Source: Sanguinoderma infundibulare
Taxonomy: Eukaryota; Basidiomycota; Agaricomycetes; Polyporales; Polyporaceae
DNA length: 64,000 nt
Direction of reading: 5' to 3'
NCBI GenBank assembly: GCA_032821775.1
Contig: JAVLRN010000010.1
Span: 1-64,000, forward strand
Positions within the stretch are counted from its first letter, which is position 1. Each line of letters starts with the position of its first letter. Shown here in pieces: positions 20,501 to 29,906 of this stretch. The translations under genes were made by a program, and so were the position numbers. Under the pieces are notes generated by a model. It was given only the letters and a program-made list of their open reading frames with translations, was not told where the DNA came from and did no database searches.

Positions 20501-20532
20501 ATTCCAGTGAACACCGATCCGGATGAAAGTAC

Positions 20533-20795
20533 CTTGGACGCGAAACTGAAGCCTGCAAACCGTTCCTCGTCGCTCTCCTCGAATGCCTCATCACTGTCGA
20601 TCTCCTCATCCTCGACCTCCGCAACTCCCATGGCATCATCGTTCTCTCTGACAAGTCTCAGCCTCCCGCCCATCTTCTTCCCTCCCGCGTCGTCTTCGTC
20701 CTCCTGAACGTCGGTCGCTCCGAGAACGATCTGCATGGCCTTGGGCTTTCCGTGAGGGAATCGAGATGCGGTTGAAGATGCAATGAGAGGAGAAG
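20533..20795 (-). pseudogene. utp14: UTP14 fragment, N-terminal part
   Basis: An exon-like block on the minus strand between an AG at 20796 and a GT donor at 20532-20531. It reads MQIVLGATDVQEDEDDAGG, RLRLVRENDDAMG, then the Utp14 signature DEEIDSDEAFEESDEERFAG and FSFASK. It lacks the basic N-terminus of Utp14. It is the farthest upstream of the three Utp14 pieces in this window and is less decayed than the others. About 150 bp further on, the acid phosphatase gene starts on the opposite strand. Confidence 0.75.
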
Positions 20796-20949
20796 CTAGA
20801 GAAAGACATGTGTTAAACAGCCTGTACCTGGATGCCGCGCTGCGCTCCTGCCCTTGGCCTTGCCTTGGCCACACGTTCGAAAAGTTAGACTCGGTCGTCG
20901 GGTTGCGCACTCCTGCTCGAGTCTCTCGTCCGACAACAACCGGCTTCAG

Positions 20950-23083
20950 ATGCCTTTGCTCGACCTCAAGGTTGCCGCCAATGTCGACGGCCAGCGGCTG
21001 CTCCCGCTTGAGGCCATCGACGGTGGCCGTTGCCGCCCGCGGTCCTCGTTCTCTCTGCGCCAGGTGCTCCTCGCATATGCCCTCGGCTTCCTCTCTGCCT
21101 TGCTCCTCACTCTCGTCCTCCCATCTCTCAACAACTCGTCCTATCTCATCCCCCCAGTACATTTCACTATTTTCCGACCTCGTCCTGGCTCCACCGAGGT
21201 CCATCACTATCCTCCCTCTTCCCCTACCAATGCCTTTCCGTCCCTCTTCCCCTCTGACGTTGGTTATCCTGGCCCAACTCCCACCGGCGCAGAGCCTGCC
21301 CTCGTCGCAACTGCTCCCTCCTACCCCCTTCATACTGGTGCTCCCCACTTACTTCCCCCACAGTTCCTCACCAACCACTCCCAGCCCGCCTTCGACATCT
21401 TCACCTATTGGGGCAACCTCTCTCCCTGGTTCTCTGTCTCCCCTCATGCCTTTGGTCTAAACTCGACTCCAGTTCCCCCTCAAGGCTGTCGTATCACCGC
21501 CTTACATCTCCTTCACCGCCATGGCGCACGCTACCCTACTGGCTCCGCTTCTTACGCAGGTCCCGCAAACTTCTCAGCTCGCCTACAACTTGCACCATCT
21601 TCCTGGTCCGCACATGGCCAGTTAGCTTTCCTAAACACTTGGTATGTCCTTACCTCATTCTCGACCTTTCCCTTGCTTTAAGCATTCAACAGGATCTACA
21701 AGCTCGGAGAGGAAATCCTCACTCCCTTTGGCCGGCAGCAGCTTTGTGAGTTCTCTAAATCCTTGGCCCCCTTCCACTCCACCCTCATCCATCCTCCAAT
21801 TTCATATACCTAGTCGACCTTGGCGTTTCCATGCGAATCAAGTATGGTTTCCTTCTTCGCAACTTCACCGCTTCCAATACTCTTCCTGTCTTCCGTACCG
21901 AGTCTCAGGACCGCATGTTGTCCTCCGCCCTCAACTTTGCTCTCGGATTCTTCGGCCCAGATCTTCACGGACAATATCAGCAACTCATCACAATCGAAGC
22001 CCCTGGCTTCAACAATACCCTCGCTCCTTCCAAGACTTGTCCTAATGCCCGAAATTCCGCTCGCGGCGAGCGCGCTCTTCCGTATGTCCGCGAATGGGCT
22101 CAGGTTTACCTCCAAGGCGCACGCGCCCGTCTCAACTCTCAGATCAATGGGATCGACTTGACAATCGAAGATGTTTATATGATGCAACAACTTTGTCCGT
22201 ACGAGGTACGTGGCCGGTCTCATCCTCCCTTGGCTCTTCCGTTCATCCTCCCCAGACGATCGCGATAGGTTACTCCAAGTTTTGCGAACTATTTACCGAA
22301 CAGGAATGGAGAGGTTTCGATTACTCGTACGTGTCTCTATCAACTCTGTGGTGCATTTTGCTCAATCATCCTCAGCGTTGATCTCAATTTCTGGTATAAC
22401 TCCGCGTTTGGCTCCCCTACTGCTCTGGCCCAAGGAGTTGGGTACATCCAAGAGCTCGTCGCCCGACTCACCCGCACTCCAATTTCTGTCCACAACTCTT
22501 CTACCAACGCAACAATTAACGATAACCCTGCCACGTTCCCGCTCGGTCAAAGTCTCTACGTTGACGCGACGCACGATACCGTAGTCCTCAACGGCAAGGC
22601 ATTCATATTCCGTCCGCGCATGTGTCCCAGACTGACTCTAGCATTCTAGTCCTAACGGCACTTAACCTCTCGAATTTCGCTGCGGACGGGCCTCTCCCTT
22701 CTGATCATATCCCGGTCAATCGTTCATTCAAGACTTCACACCTCGCGCCTTTCGCGACCAATGTGCAGTTCCAGCGTATGCGAGTTTCTTATACTCAGCG
22801 GTCATTCTCCCTGTAACGCTTGCGTTTCGTAGTCCTTTCTTGCGAATCCAACCCCGAGCCCCAGATCCGCATCGTCATTAACGACGGTGTCACGCCCATG
22901 AAGGGCGTGCGCGGTTGTCCCTCGGATGATCCCGACGGGTTGTGCCCTGTGTCTGTGTTTGTCGAGGCTCAACGCGAAGTGATCAGCAAGACCGATTGGG
23001 CATGGGCTTGTTATGGGGAGTGGGATGTCCCGACCGGTCGTGGATGGAATACGACAACCGGCGAGCCCCCAGCAAAGGATTGA
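20950..23083 (+). CDS. Membrane-anchored histidine acid phosphatase (phytase-like)
   Basis: Exons 20950-21641, 21693-21745, 21814-22205, 22256-22326, 22376-22593, 22650-22775 and 22834-23083. The catalytic RHGARYP motif (about 21515-21535) and the C-terminal H-D pair in DATHDTVVLN (about 22570-22593) mark branch-2 histidine phosphatases, the MINPP/phytase group that removes phosphate from inositol phosphates. Unlike secreted phytases it has about 35 polar residues and then one hydrophobic segment (LLAYALGFLSALLLTLVL), so it is probably a type II membrane or signal-anchored protein. A Pro/Ser-rich stalk follows. Intron 5 appears to be GC-AG (ACG|GCAAGG). Several N-x-S/T sites fit a secretory-route protein. 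The exact substrate is unknown. Confidence 0.9.
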
Positions 23084-23420
23084 AGTCGAATGTGGCCCGA
23101 ATTCTACGACGTTCCAGCGGATCCTCGCATGCTACAATCCGTAGACCTCCTGCATCCCCCAACTAGACACTCGTCTTTTCCGGACGTCTGTCGCATTTTG
23201 TCCTTTCGTTGATCGAGTATATTGATTAGTGACCTGATCGATGCCTTCATCCCGATTTACTGTTGCTATCGTCCCAATTTCTTCCCTCTTTCCAGACCAG
23301 TTCGCGCCAACTCGGGAGTGTATGCCTAAAGGAGCTATATTAGCGGTATAGTTCTGGTGCTCTTCCTGTTGATACCTAGCGAGCTCTATATGTATTGGCC
23401 CTCCGGTTCAGCCATCCTTA
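23084..23420. other. 3' intergenic region
   Basis: Between the convergent acid phosphatase gene and the minus-strand gene at 23421. No ORF of note. T-rich stretches and CTATATGT/TTGATTAG motifs are probably 3' UTR and polyadenylation sequence. Confidence 0.5.
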
Positions 23421-24200
23421 TCATATAGTGATAGATACGGTCTGCAACGATCCAATCCTCGTCGCGGAGTTCCTCTTCAAAGGGAGGCTTGGAAGGAAAC
23501 AGTGTTCCTGGAGGAGGATCTCATCATGCACGTCATACTCCCAAATACCACCGCCCTGGGTCATGGAATTGTCCTCATGAATGCGAATCTTCAAGCATCT
23601 GGATACACCGTCATCGTAGAGCAGGCGGCTCGTTTGTGCTTGTAGCAATTCGTTCCATGGCCGGGTGCCGGCGCGGTCTGCGATCTCTTCGGCGAACCCG
23701 AAACCCATGGCTACGAAAAAAGGCATGAGGTATGCGAGACTGGAAGGCGGATACTTCGATTCACACTGGAGGCATACCTAGTCGACCACGAGCTGGTTGG
23801 ACGTCGTCGACGTTGGAATGCCTTGAGCGTCGTTGACAATCCGTTCATATGTATGACCATCGTCCGGTTCCGCAGGTGCGTAGAAAGTCCAGGTGTGATT
23901 TCGTACAAGAGGACTAGAAACGTTACAAGGATATCATTGTGGTATACTAGCTGCACCAAAACTTTTCCAAGTCTCAGGCGATTCTATGCGTAGGTGCGAG
24001 TCATAAGTATCCGTAGGCCTATCTGCGTGCATCTAACACACATACTAGGGATCGGGTAGACAGTAATGTAGTTCTACGGAGAGTCAAGTCGGGACTACTT
24101 CGTCTGGTTCGTGCATCAACGTCAAATATTACAACGCCACGTGATGATACTTCTCTGACCTACAGAACTACTGCAACTGAAAGATCTGTGGATAGCATGA
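23421..24200 (-). pseudogene. Unrecognised gene with in-frame TAG
   Basis: The minus strand contains exon-like pieces: NYITVYPIP joined to SPETWKSFGAA (about 24060-23955), then RNHTWTFYAPAEPDDGHTYE and NQLVVD, then a TAG at 23780-23778. In the same frame follow VCLQCESKYPPSSLAYLMPF, GFGFAEEIADRAGTRPWNEL, LLYDDGVSRCLKIRIHEDN and IWEYDVHDEILLQEHCFLP, with the stop at 23421. The reading on both sides of the TAG is protein-like, so this is either a nonsense-mutated gene or an intron I cannot place. No known family. It lies just downstream of DGK1 on the same strand. Confidence 0.45.
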
Positions 24201-24290
24201 TCATGATGATGAAAGAAGCAGACTGGGGAAATGTGGGAGAAGATGAAACGGTATGTTGAATCGTACAAGAAAGCATAAGTAGTCATGAGT

Positions 24291-25692
24291 TCACGGCGAG
24301 CCAGCGAAGTACTCGAGCACTTTGAAAAATGCCCAGATGCACCCGCCAGAAATGATGGGCAGCGTCAAGTTATCGTCAAGGGTACCCACGTCTGTCAGGG
24401 CGAGATGTCAAGACAAAGCGAGACGGTGACCAAAAGACCAACGTACCAAGAGCCTCGGCCGTACCTGAAACGAGCCCACTTACAACGCCTAGCGTCGTCA
24501 ACCCGGCCCACTTTCCAAGGGGTAGATTCACACTGCGCAGCCAGTCCAGACCGTGTTTGACAACCTCTGCAGCAGCCTCGGGGAGCAGGTCATTGACAAC
24601 GGCAAGGGAGGCGTTTGCGGGGAGGTGAAACACGAGCTGCGAATCACGGACAGGGTAGCAGAAGCCCCAGAAGGTGACGGCGATGGCTGCCCCGGTGAAT
24701 GAACCTGCGAGGAAACCAGCAAGGGACTTGCGGGGGGCGAGCGGGAGGCGGAGGACGGGAAGGTAGGGAATAAGAGGGAGTGAAGGTGGAAGTGGAGGGG
24801 TGTGGGCACCCCAAAGGCGACCAATCGTGGATGCAGCGGTATCCGCCCAAGACAGACTGGGAGGGTGTGAGACGAGGGTCCGATCTGTGAGGCACGAGGA
24901 AAAAACACGCACATGAGGATGGAGACGGTAGCAACATCAAGAGGATAGAGGGAGAGGACGAAGATGACGCCAGTGATGTACCAGATGACACCATTTATCG
25001 CTTTCTGGACGGAAAGGAAAGCATAATGCTGTGAGGACTCAAAAGGGTCAGAGCAATGGAAGGGCACGCACTTTTTCCGACTCTCGCATGAGAAAACCAA
25101 GGAGACGTTCGTACAAGGACTCGAAGCGGACAGAGTTGAATCTGAGGATGTCTGCGGGTACGATGACGGCGAGAGCAAGGGAAAGGGCGTAGACGACGGT
25201 GCGGGGGTTTCCGTTTGAGGCATAGAGATACCAGGTGAGGAAGCCTGCAAAGGAGGATAAGGATTGTGGTCACGCGAGGGGTGGAGAGAAGGAGAACGGA
25301 CCAATGGATGAATGAAGGGTCTTTCGAGGGATCTCCCAGTCGATAGGCTGACGAGGGGGCTTTGTGTCCTTGTGGTTTGTGACGAGGACGGAAGAAGTTG
25401 CGGTGGCCGTGGTCCGGGCCTTCTTCCTGTGGCGGAGGGGAGGACCATTGGGGATGCCGTTGGGAGAAACGTGGGAGCGAGATGGGGGAGGACTACGGGA
25501 GTCGGAGTGGGAAGGAACATCTGGGAGTTCTACGCTCATCTGGCGTGGTGGGACGCTCCTGCGAGAGGTGGCCGAGGGCGAACGGGCTTTGGGAGTTGAT
25601 ACAAACGGGATTTTTGTGGAAGAGCGGAGGCCAATGCGAGCAGGGTCGTGGGGGAGGCCGAGCGTGAAGGCGTCGTTAGCAGGCAGCGTCAT
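24291..25692 (-). CDS. dgk1: CTP-dependent diacylglycerol kinase Dgk1
   Basis: Exons 25692-25302, 25244-25072, 25004-24913, 24856-24447 and 24391-24291. The N-terminus (about 120 residues) is a basic, Ser/Pro-rich cytosolic tail (RRSVPPRQMSVELPDVPSHS, HRKKART). The CTP-transferase-like membrane domain starts at DWEIPRKTLHSSIGF. It continues with YALSLALAVIVPADILRF, GVIWYITGVIFVLSLYPLD, SWADTAASTIGRLWG, RKSLAGFLAGSFTGAA and ends PIISGGCIWAFFKVLEYF. This is the Dgk1/Sec59-type family of the ER/nuclear envelope that makes phosphatidate from diacylglycerol with CTP and governs the balance of membrane and storage lipid. The splice sites fit and the length is close to the family size plus the tail. 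Confidence 0.9.
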
Positions 25693-26104
25693 GATGTTGT
25701 CTCTAGGCCTGTCTCTAGACCATGCAAGGGGAGCAAACGATGAGGAGGAGGAGAGGACGAGAGAAGAGAGGGGAGTCCCGAGGGCAGTCTCAGTCTGTCC
25801 GTCCACAGCCGCACCGCCACGTGGCCCTCGGCGGCACACGACCGCCGCCGCCGCCTTTGGGCCGCCTCTCTCGCCCGTCTCGCACTCCCGTCCGGCTCGG
25901 ACAAGCCCATGCAGCGTCGCACCGGCCCCCATAGCAGCTCATAGCAGACCAGCGTACATGTCGTCCAGAATGATTATCCCATTATACAGTACGCTATCGA
26001 ATACCATTACTCGCAGTGAACGAACCAATCCCCGATGATAACTCACTCCGAAGCCCGCGCCCGACACTCGACGCGCTGCTCTCCAGGCCTCAAGGCTTCA
26101 CCCT

Positions 26105-26756
26105 TCACTCTGTCGATGCCGCCCCCGAGGAATCCTGTTCCATCGCCACCTGCTCTTCTGGATCAAGCCAGCTCTCCTCCACCGTCGCACGCACCCTCCG
26201 GACATACTCCTTCATGTTCTCCCTATACAACTGCGCTGCCTCCGCGTTCGCCGGACTGTTCGGGTTTGGATCGTGCAACAGCGATTGGATCGAGGTCAGA
26301 ATTGCTGCCACATCGTATGTCGGCGACCACCGGTTCTGGAGGATGTCTAGGCACAATTCTCCGTTCGCGTACACGTTCGGGTGGAACATCCGCGACAAGA
26401 ACTTGACCGTCGGCGGCTTGTTCGGGTACGACTCGTCAAACGTCAGCAGCAACTTGAACGTTCCGTCTTCAAACGGTGTATCCGCTGTTTCATTCCCCCT
26501 CCGTTAGCGCCACCCATCCACTCCCGGTCCAAACCGCGCCCAACGGGCCACAAGACCATGAGAGCATGCCCCTCACCTGGCCCGAATATGACCGCGTTCC
26601 AAAGCATGATGTTGTCTGGGCACGGACTGCCCGAGATCCCGCCAGGTGGGTCGGTCGAAAGCCGTTTGAAGTCGCGAATGAGGCGGCGGCGGCAGTTAGT
26701 AGACTGCACACTCTGTCAGCTGCCGCACACTCCAAAGAGGGCATGGAACGCACCAT
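26105..26756 (-). CDS. rad6: Ubiquitin-conjugating enzyme E2 Rad6/Ubc2
   Basis: Exon 1 is only the ATG (26756-26754), followed by a GTGCGT...TGCAG intron, then exon 2 (26703-26578) and exon 3 (26484-26105). The protein begins [20 protein letters not shown] and is colinear with Rad6: [15 protein letters not shown], the active-site Cys in [55 protein letters not shown], then a 19-residue acidic tail. It transfers ubiquitin to histone H2B (with Bre1) and PCNA (with Rad18), and to N-degron substrates (with Ubr1), in the nucleus and cytosol. The one-codon first exon is the reason the start is easily missed. Confidence 0.95.
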
Positions 26757-27149
26757 GGTCGTGATACGTTCGTAGACGGTCCGGAGGAGATGGGATGGTG
26801 GTGGTCGAGGGTTGAGAATACCGTAACGCTCGGCGCCTCTTCTGACGGCGGAGACGCTCCGAGTCCGACCACCCCAGTCCGACTCTCAGCGCTTCAACTC
26901 TCGACCCGCTCTTCGTCTGGTTCTTATCCCCGACATCCTTTTCCACCGCCTGCCTTGTTTCCGATTGCCATCTGGCTGGTACACATTCCCATTTATTAGA
27001 TTTCAACGGTGCCAACGAAACCAGTGGGTCCGCACACCCGGCCCGTCCGAGCGGCGCTTGGAACGGCCCTTGAACAGCTCCCAGGCTGAAGCGCTGAAGC
27101 GCGAGGCAACCAAGGCGGGCTTCATTTGTCCATCATCATCATTCCCTCT
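26757..27149. other. RAD6 upstream region
   Basis: About 390 bp between the RAD6 start and the left end of the TIR element. It probably holds the RAD6 promoter. No convincing ORF; I could not point to a clear TATA box. Confidence 0.5.
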
Positions 27150-27358
27150 TACAGTACTTTGCATAAAACACTGCAGGTCGCGTGCCCGCAAAACCTGTTT
27201 GTATCTATTTGTTCCATCAACAAATGGGGTGATTTACCATTTTGGGGAGACAGCTTATCCCCGCGTGACAATTCTTTGTGATTAATGATCGTGATGATTC
27301 GCATCACACTCCTCAGCTTGCATCTCCTACCCAATCTACGTCTCCCTCAGTCCATCCC

Positions 27359-27862
27359 TCACCGTTCCACTTGCTGCATCTTCTCTGAGCTACCTACGCT
27401 GTCATCCTTCGCCCCAAGTCGACCCACTTTGTCCCCTGCCACCCCAATCTTTTCCATCAGCTCCGGTACAACAATTCCGCCCAAGTCACAACAAGCTAGC
27501 GCAATCTGGACACCGACAAGCTCATTCTGGACATGAACGAGCCCGGCTGGTCCTGAGCATACCCGGTTGCGAGTGTTGGATTTTGGCATTCTGAGCTGGT
27601 AGAGGATGGGTGGGATTGCGCGGTGGTCAGCCCCCATCAGGATATATAAAGGTGTGTATTGTCGAGAGGTGCTGTTCCATCGCGATAAAGAGTACATCCC
27701 TCTCTGCCCAGCGGTCAAGATGCCGCCTCGATGAATGCCAGCAGACGTGCACCGATTTCGCTCGCAAGGTGGTGCTCGTCCACCAAGCTGCTCAGTGTCG
27801 CCTACTCCCATCCGCTCGCACTCTGAATTCCAAGTCATGTGTACCAGTTCCACCACGTCCAT
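27359..27862 (-). other. Unassigned ORF inside the TIR element
   Basis: 167 codons from the nominal start, including CERNRCTSAGIHRGGILTAG, PPILYQLRMPKSN, LVHVQNELVGVQIALACCD and LGGIVVPELMEKIGVAGDKV. It is protein-like in its second half but matches no transposase or family I know. It may be a captured gene piece or chance. Confidence 0.25.
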
Positions 27863-28350
27863 ATCCCTTCTCGTACCTTGCCTGTCCAGTCTCTCTGTCC
27901 TAGTCTCGCGTTCGGTGTTTCAGTCTGCTCGTAACTGCACACAACCGTCTATGATCCACCGCAGTCCGTATTGCACCACATAGACGAAAACCCCTACATC
28001 GCGCCTCTGTACTTCCCCTCATCTCTACCGTTCGAAGTGGCATCAGTATATATGCTTGTGTACGATAGCTAGCAGTCATCCGCCGTGTACAGTACATCGT
28101 CACATCTCGCCCTTCTCGCCCCTTGCTTATCCCGTCTCTCCGTGTTGGTCTCGCAATGTGTGATTCAATCCGATCCCTATTTCGTACGACCCTCTATGAT
28201 CCAGTGCAGTGCGTATGTACACCACTTAGACGAAAATCCGCATAACGCCCTCAATACTTCCCCTCGTCCCGCTGTTCGAAGTGACGCCGGTATATATGCG
28301 CTCGTGAGTCGTGTACGATAGATAGCAGTCATACCTCCACCGTGTACAGT
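27839..28350 (+). repeat. Tandem duplication of about 250 bp inside the TIR element
   Basis: Copy A (about 27839-28090) and copy B (about 28085-28350) run in parallel. Both contain CCTTG, CTGTC(C)AGTCTCTC-like text, TGATCCA(C/G)..GCAGT, TTAGACGAAAA-type and TATATATGC blocks, and both end with CCGTGTACAGTA. Divergence is perhaps 20-25 percent, so the duplication is old. Confidence 0.7.
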
Positions 28351-28665
28351 ATTCCCTTATGCCCCACCAATCGACCTCCTTCCTCAGTCCGTAGAAGCGG
28401 AAAACTAAATGAGGCCCAAACCGGTGCTCGCCTGCTAGACAGGATACTATCCTGAGGGCCAAGGCTCAAACCATGATGAAGTCAAGAGCAAGGTACCCAG
28501 GCGGCGGCAGGCAACAGTGCCGAGGGAGTGAAAACTGAACAATTGTCACACAAACCCTAGGGTTTGGACACGGTACAAATAGATACAAATAGGTTTTTGC
28601 GGGCACGCGGCCTGCAGTGTTTTATGCAAAGTACTGTATGCTCCAAACGTCCATCGACACCCCTG

Positions 28666-29739
28666 ATGGATGTTCCGTCCACTCCGATGAAACGCAAGTG
28701 CACCCAGGGTGCTGACCTCCAGTCCCGCTACTTCCCCACGAGTCCGAAGCCGAAAAAGATGACATCTGCCAAGTCCCACTCAGATTCAGACTCATCGCTT
28801 CTGCTCGCCACGCTCACCCCCCGAACCAAATCCCGCTATTTTGAGCCCAAGATCGACATCGACACAATACTTTCTCATCCACCCTTCGTGTGTTTCTATG
28901 AGGAATTCGTCTCTGCCATGCTCAACCTCTACTACGCTAAACCTCTCTTAATCCAAGGCAAGTTACCACTTCGTGTTCGCGCCCATCTCTTGTCTCGTTG
29001 TCCTCATTCTGGTACTCATTCTGTGCAGAGTACGTCTCGTACAGCCCCTGGAAAGTTCTCGTAGCCGTCGCCCTTTTGAACAAGACTTCCGGCCAGAAAG
29101 CCATCCCTGTTTTCTTCGAGGTCGTCGACCGCTGGCCAACTGCCGCCGCGCTTGCCGATGGTATGTCCACCCTTCATCTGCGCGCGGTCATCTGACACTT
29201 ACTCGCGGTCTACACATATGTTTATATTTCCCAGCACCGCTCTCCTTGCTCTTCGAAACAATCAAGGATCTTGGATTGGGAGATGTTCGTTCCGAACGAC
29301 TGGTCCACATCTCCCAAACGATCCTCGCGGAGCCACCCGAGCCAGGTAAACTGCGGCCTTCGCGAGGACAGAACACCGCGGTCTTCATCACCTCCGATGG
29401 TTCCTTACAAGTTAAAAAAGTCAAGTATCCTCCCACTCCGATTTCCCATATTCCCGGCTGTGGGCCCTATGCCCTGGACTCCTATCGCATATTCTGCGCA
29501 GGAGGAGAAGAGTGGAAGAGTGTTCGCGCTACAGATAAGGAGCTGGCGAAATACCTTGTAAGTGTTCTATGACCATGGCCTTCCTGTTCGTTGTCGTTCA
29601 CCGTGTCGGTCAGCAATGGCGCTGGGCTGTTGAAGCCTTTCGCAAGTGGGATCAAACCCTTGGACCCACGGAGTCCATTGACTTGGACTACGTTCGGACG
29701 CTCACTGTATCGCTGATCGAAAAGCCAATATCTCATTGA
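28666..29739 (+). CDS. MBD4-like HhH-GPD DNA glycosylase
   Basis: Exons 28666-28957, 29029-29160, 29235-29557 and 29614-29739 give 290 residues. The basic N-terminus (MDVPSTPMKRKCT, QSRYFPTSPKPKK) is followed by the glycosylase fold: YSPWKVLVAVALLNKTSGQ, AIPVFFEVVDRWPTAAALAD, LLFETIKDLGLGDVRSERLV, then IPGCGPYALDSYRIFC with the catalytic Asp and EEWKSVRATDKELAKYLQWR. This is the MBD4 catalytic domain without a methyl-CpG-binding domain. MBD4 enzymes excise T or U from G mismatches that arise by deamination of (5-methyl)cytosine. Intron 1 looks GC-AG (CAAG|GCAAGT). The TIR of the neighbouring transposon ends only 28 bp upstream and contains an in-frame ATG at 28624. Confidence 0.88.
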
Positions 29740-29906
29740 GCAGGGCTGTCTCGCAATAGTAATACGCGTGTGCCATGCGTACGTCATCCCTGGCTAGACG
29801 TTTAGTTACGCAGAAACGCATTCTTTCGACGTCGATTCCAGGCCGGTTACCACCCAATTCGATGTCTAATTCCCAGTTTAGTACAGGGCGCATGATGTAT
29901 ATACAT

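Larger units (their letters stand above)
27150..28638. mobile_element. Tc1/mariner-type TIR element, 1.49 kb
   Basis: Bounded by TA at 27150-27151 and 28637-28638, with terminal inverted repeats of about 65 bp. Both ends read inward CAGTACTTTGCATAAAACAC, TGCAGG, then a GCGTGCCCGCAAAA-type stretch and TTTGTATCTATTTG. The TA target and CAGT start fit Tc1/mariner. Inside is no recognisable transposase. A minus-strand open stretch (27359-27862) has no family, and there is a tandem duplication of about 250 bp (27839-28350). So it is a non-autonomous element, possibly carrying captured host sequence. A 345-bp relative lies at 51750-52094. Confidence 0.85.

Noticed and set aside
20197..21348. 383-codon minus-strand ORF covering the acid phosphatase start
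   Set aside because: Only 20533-20795 is meaningful (UTP14 piece) and the left end belongs to the oxidase fragment; the right part is antisense to the phosphatase exon.
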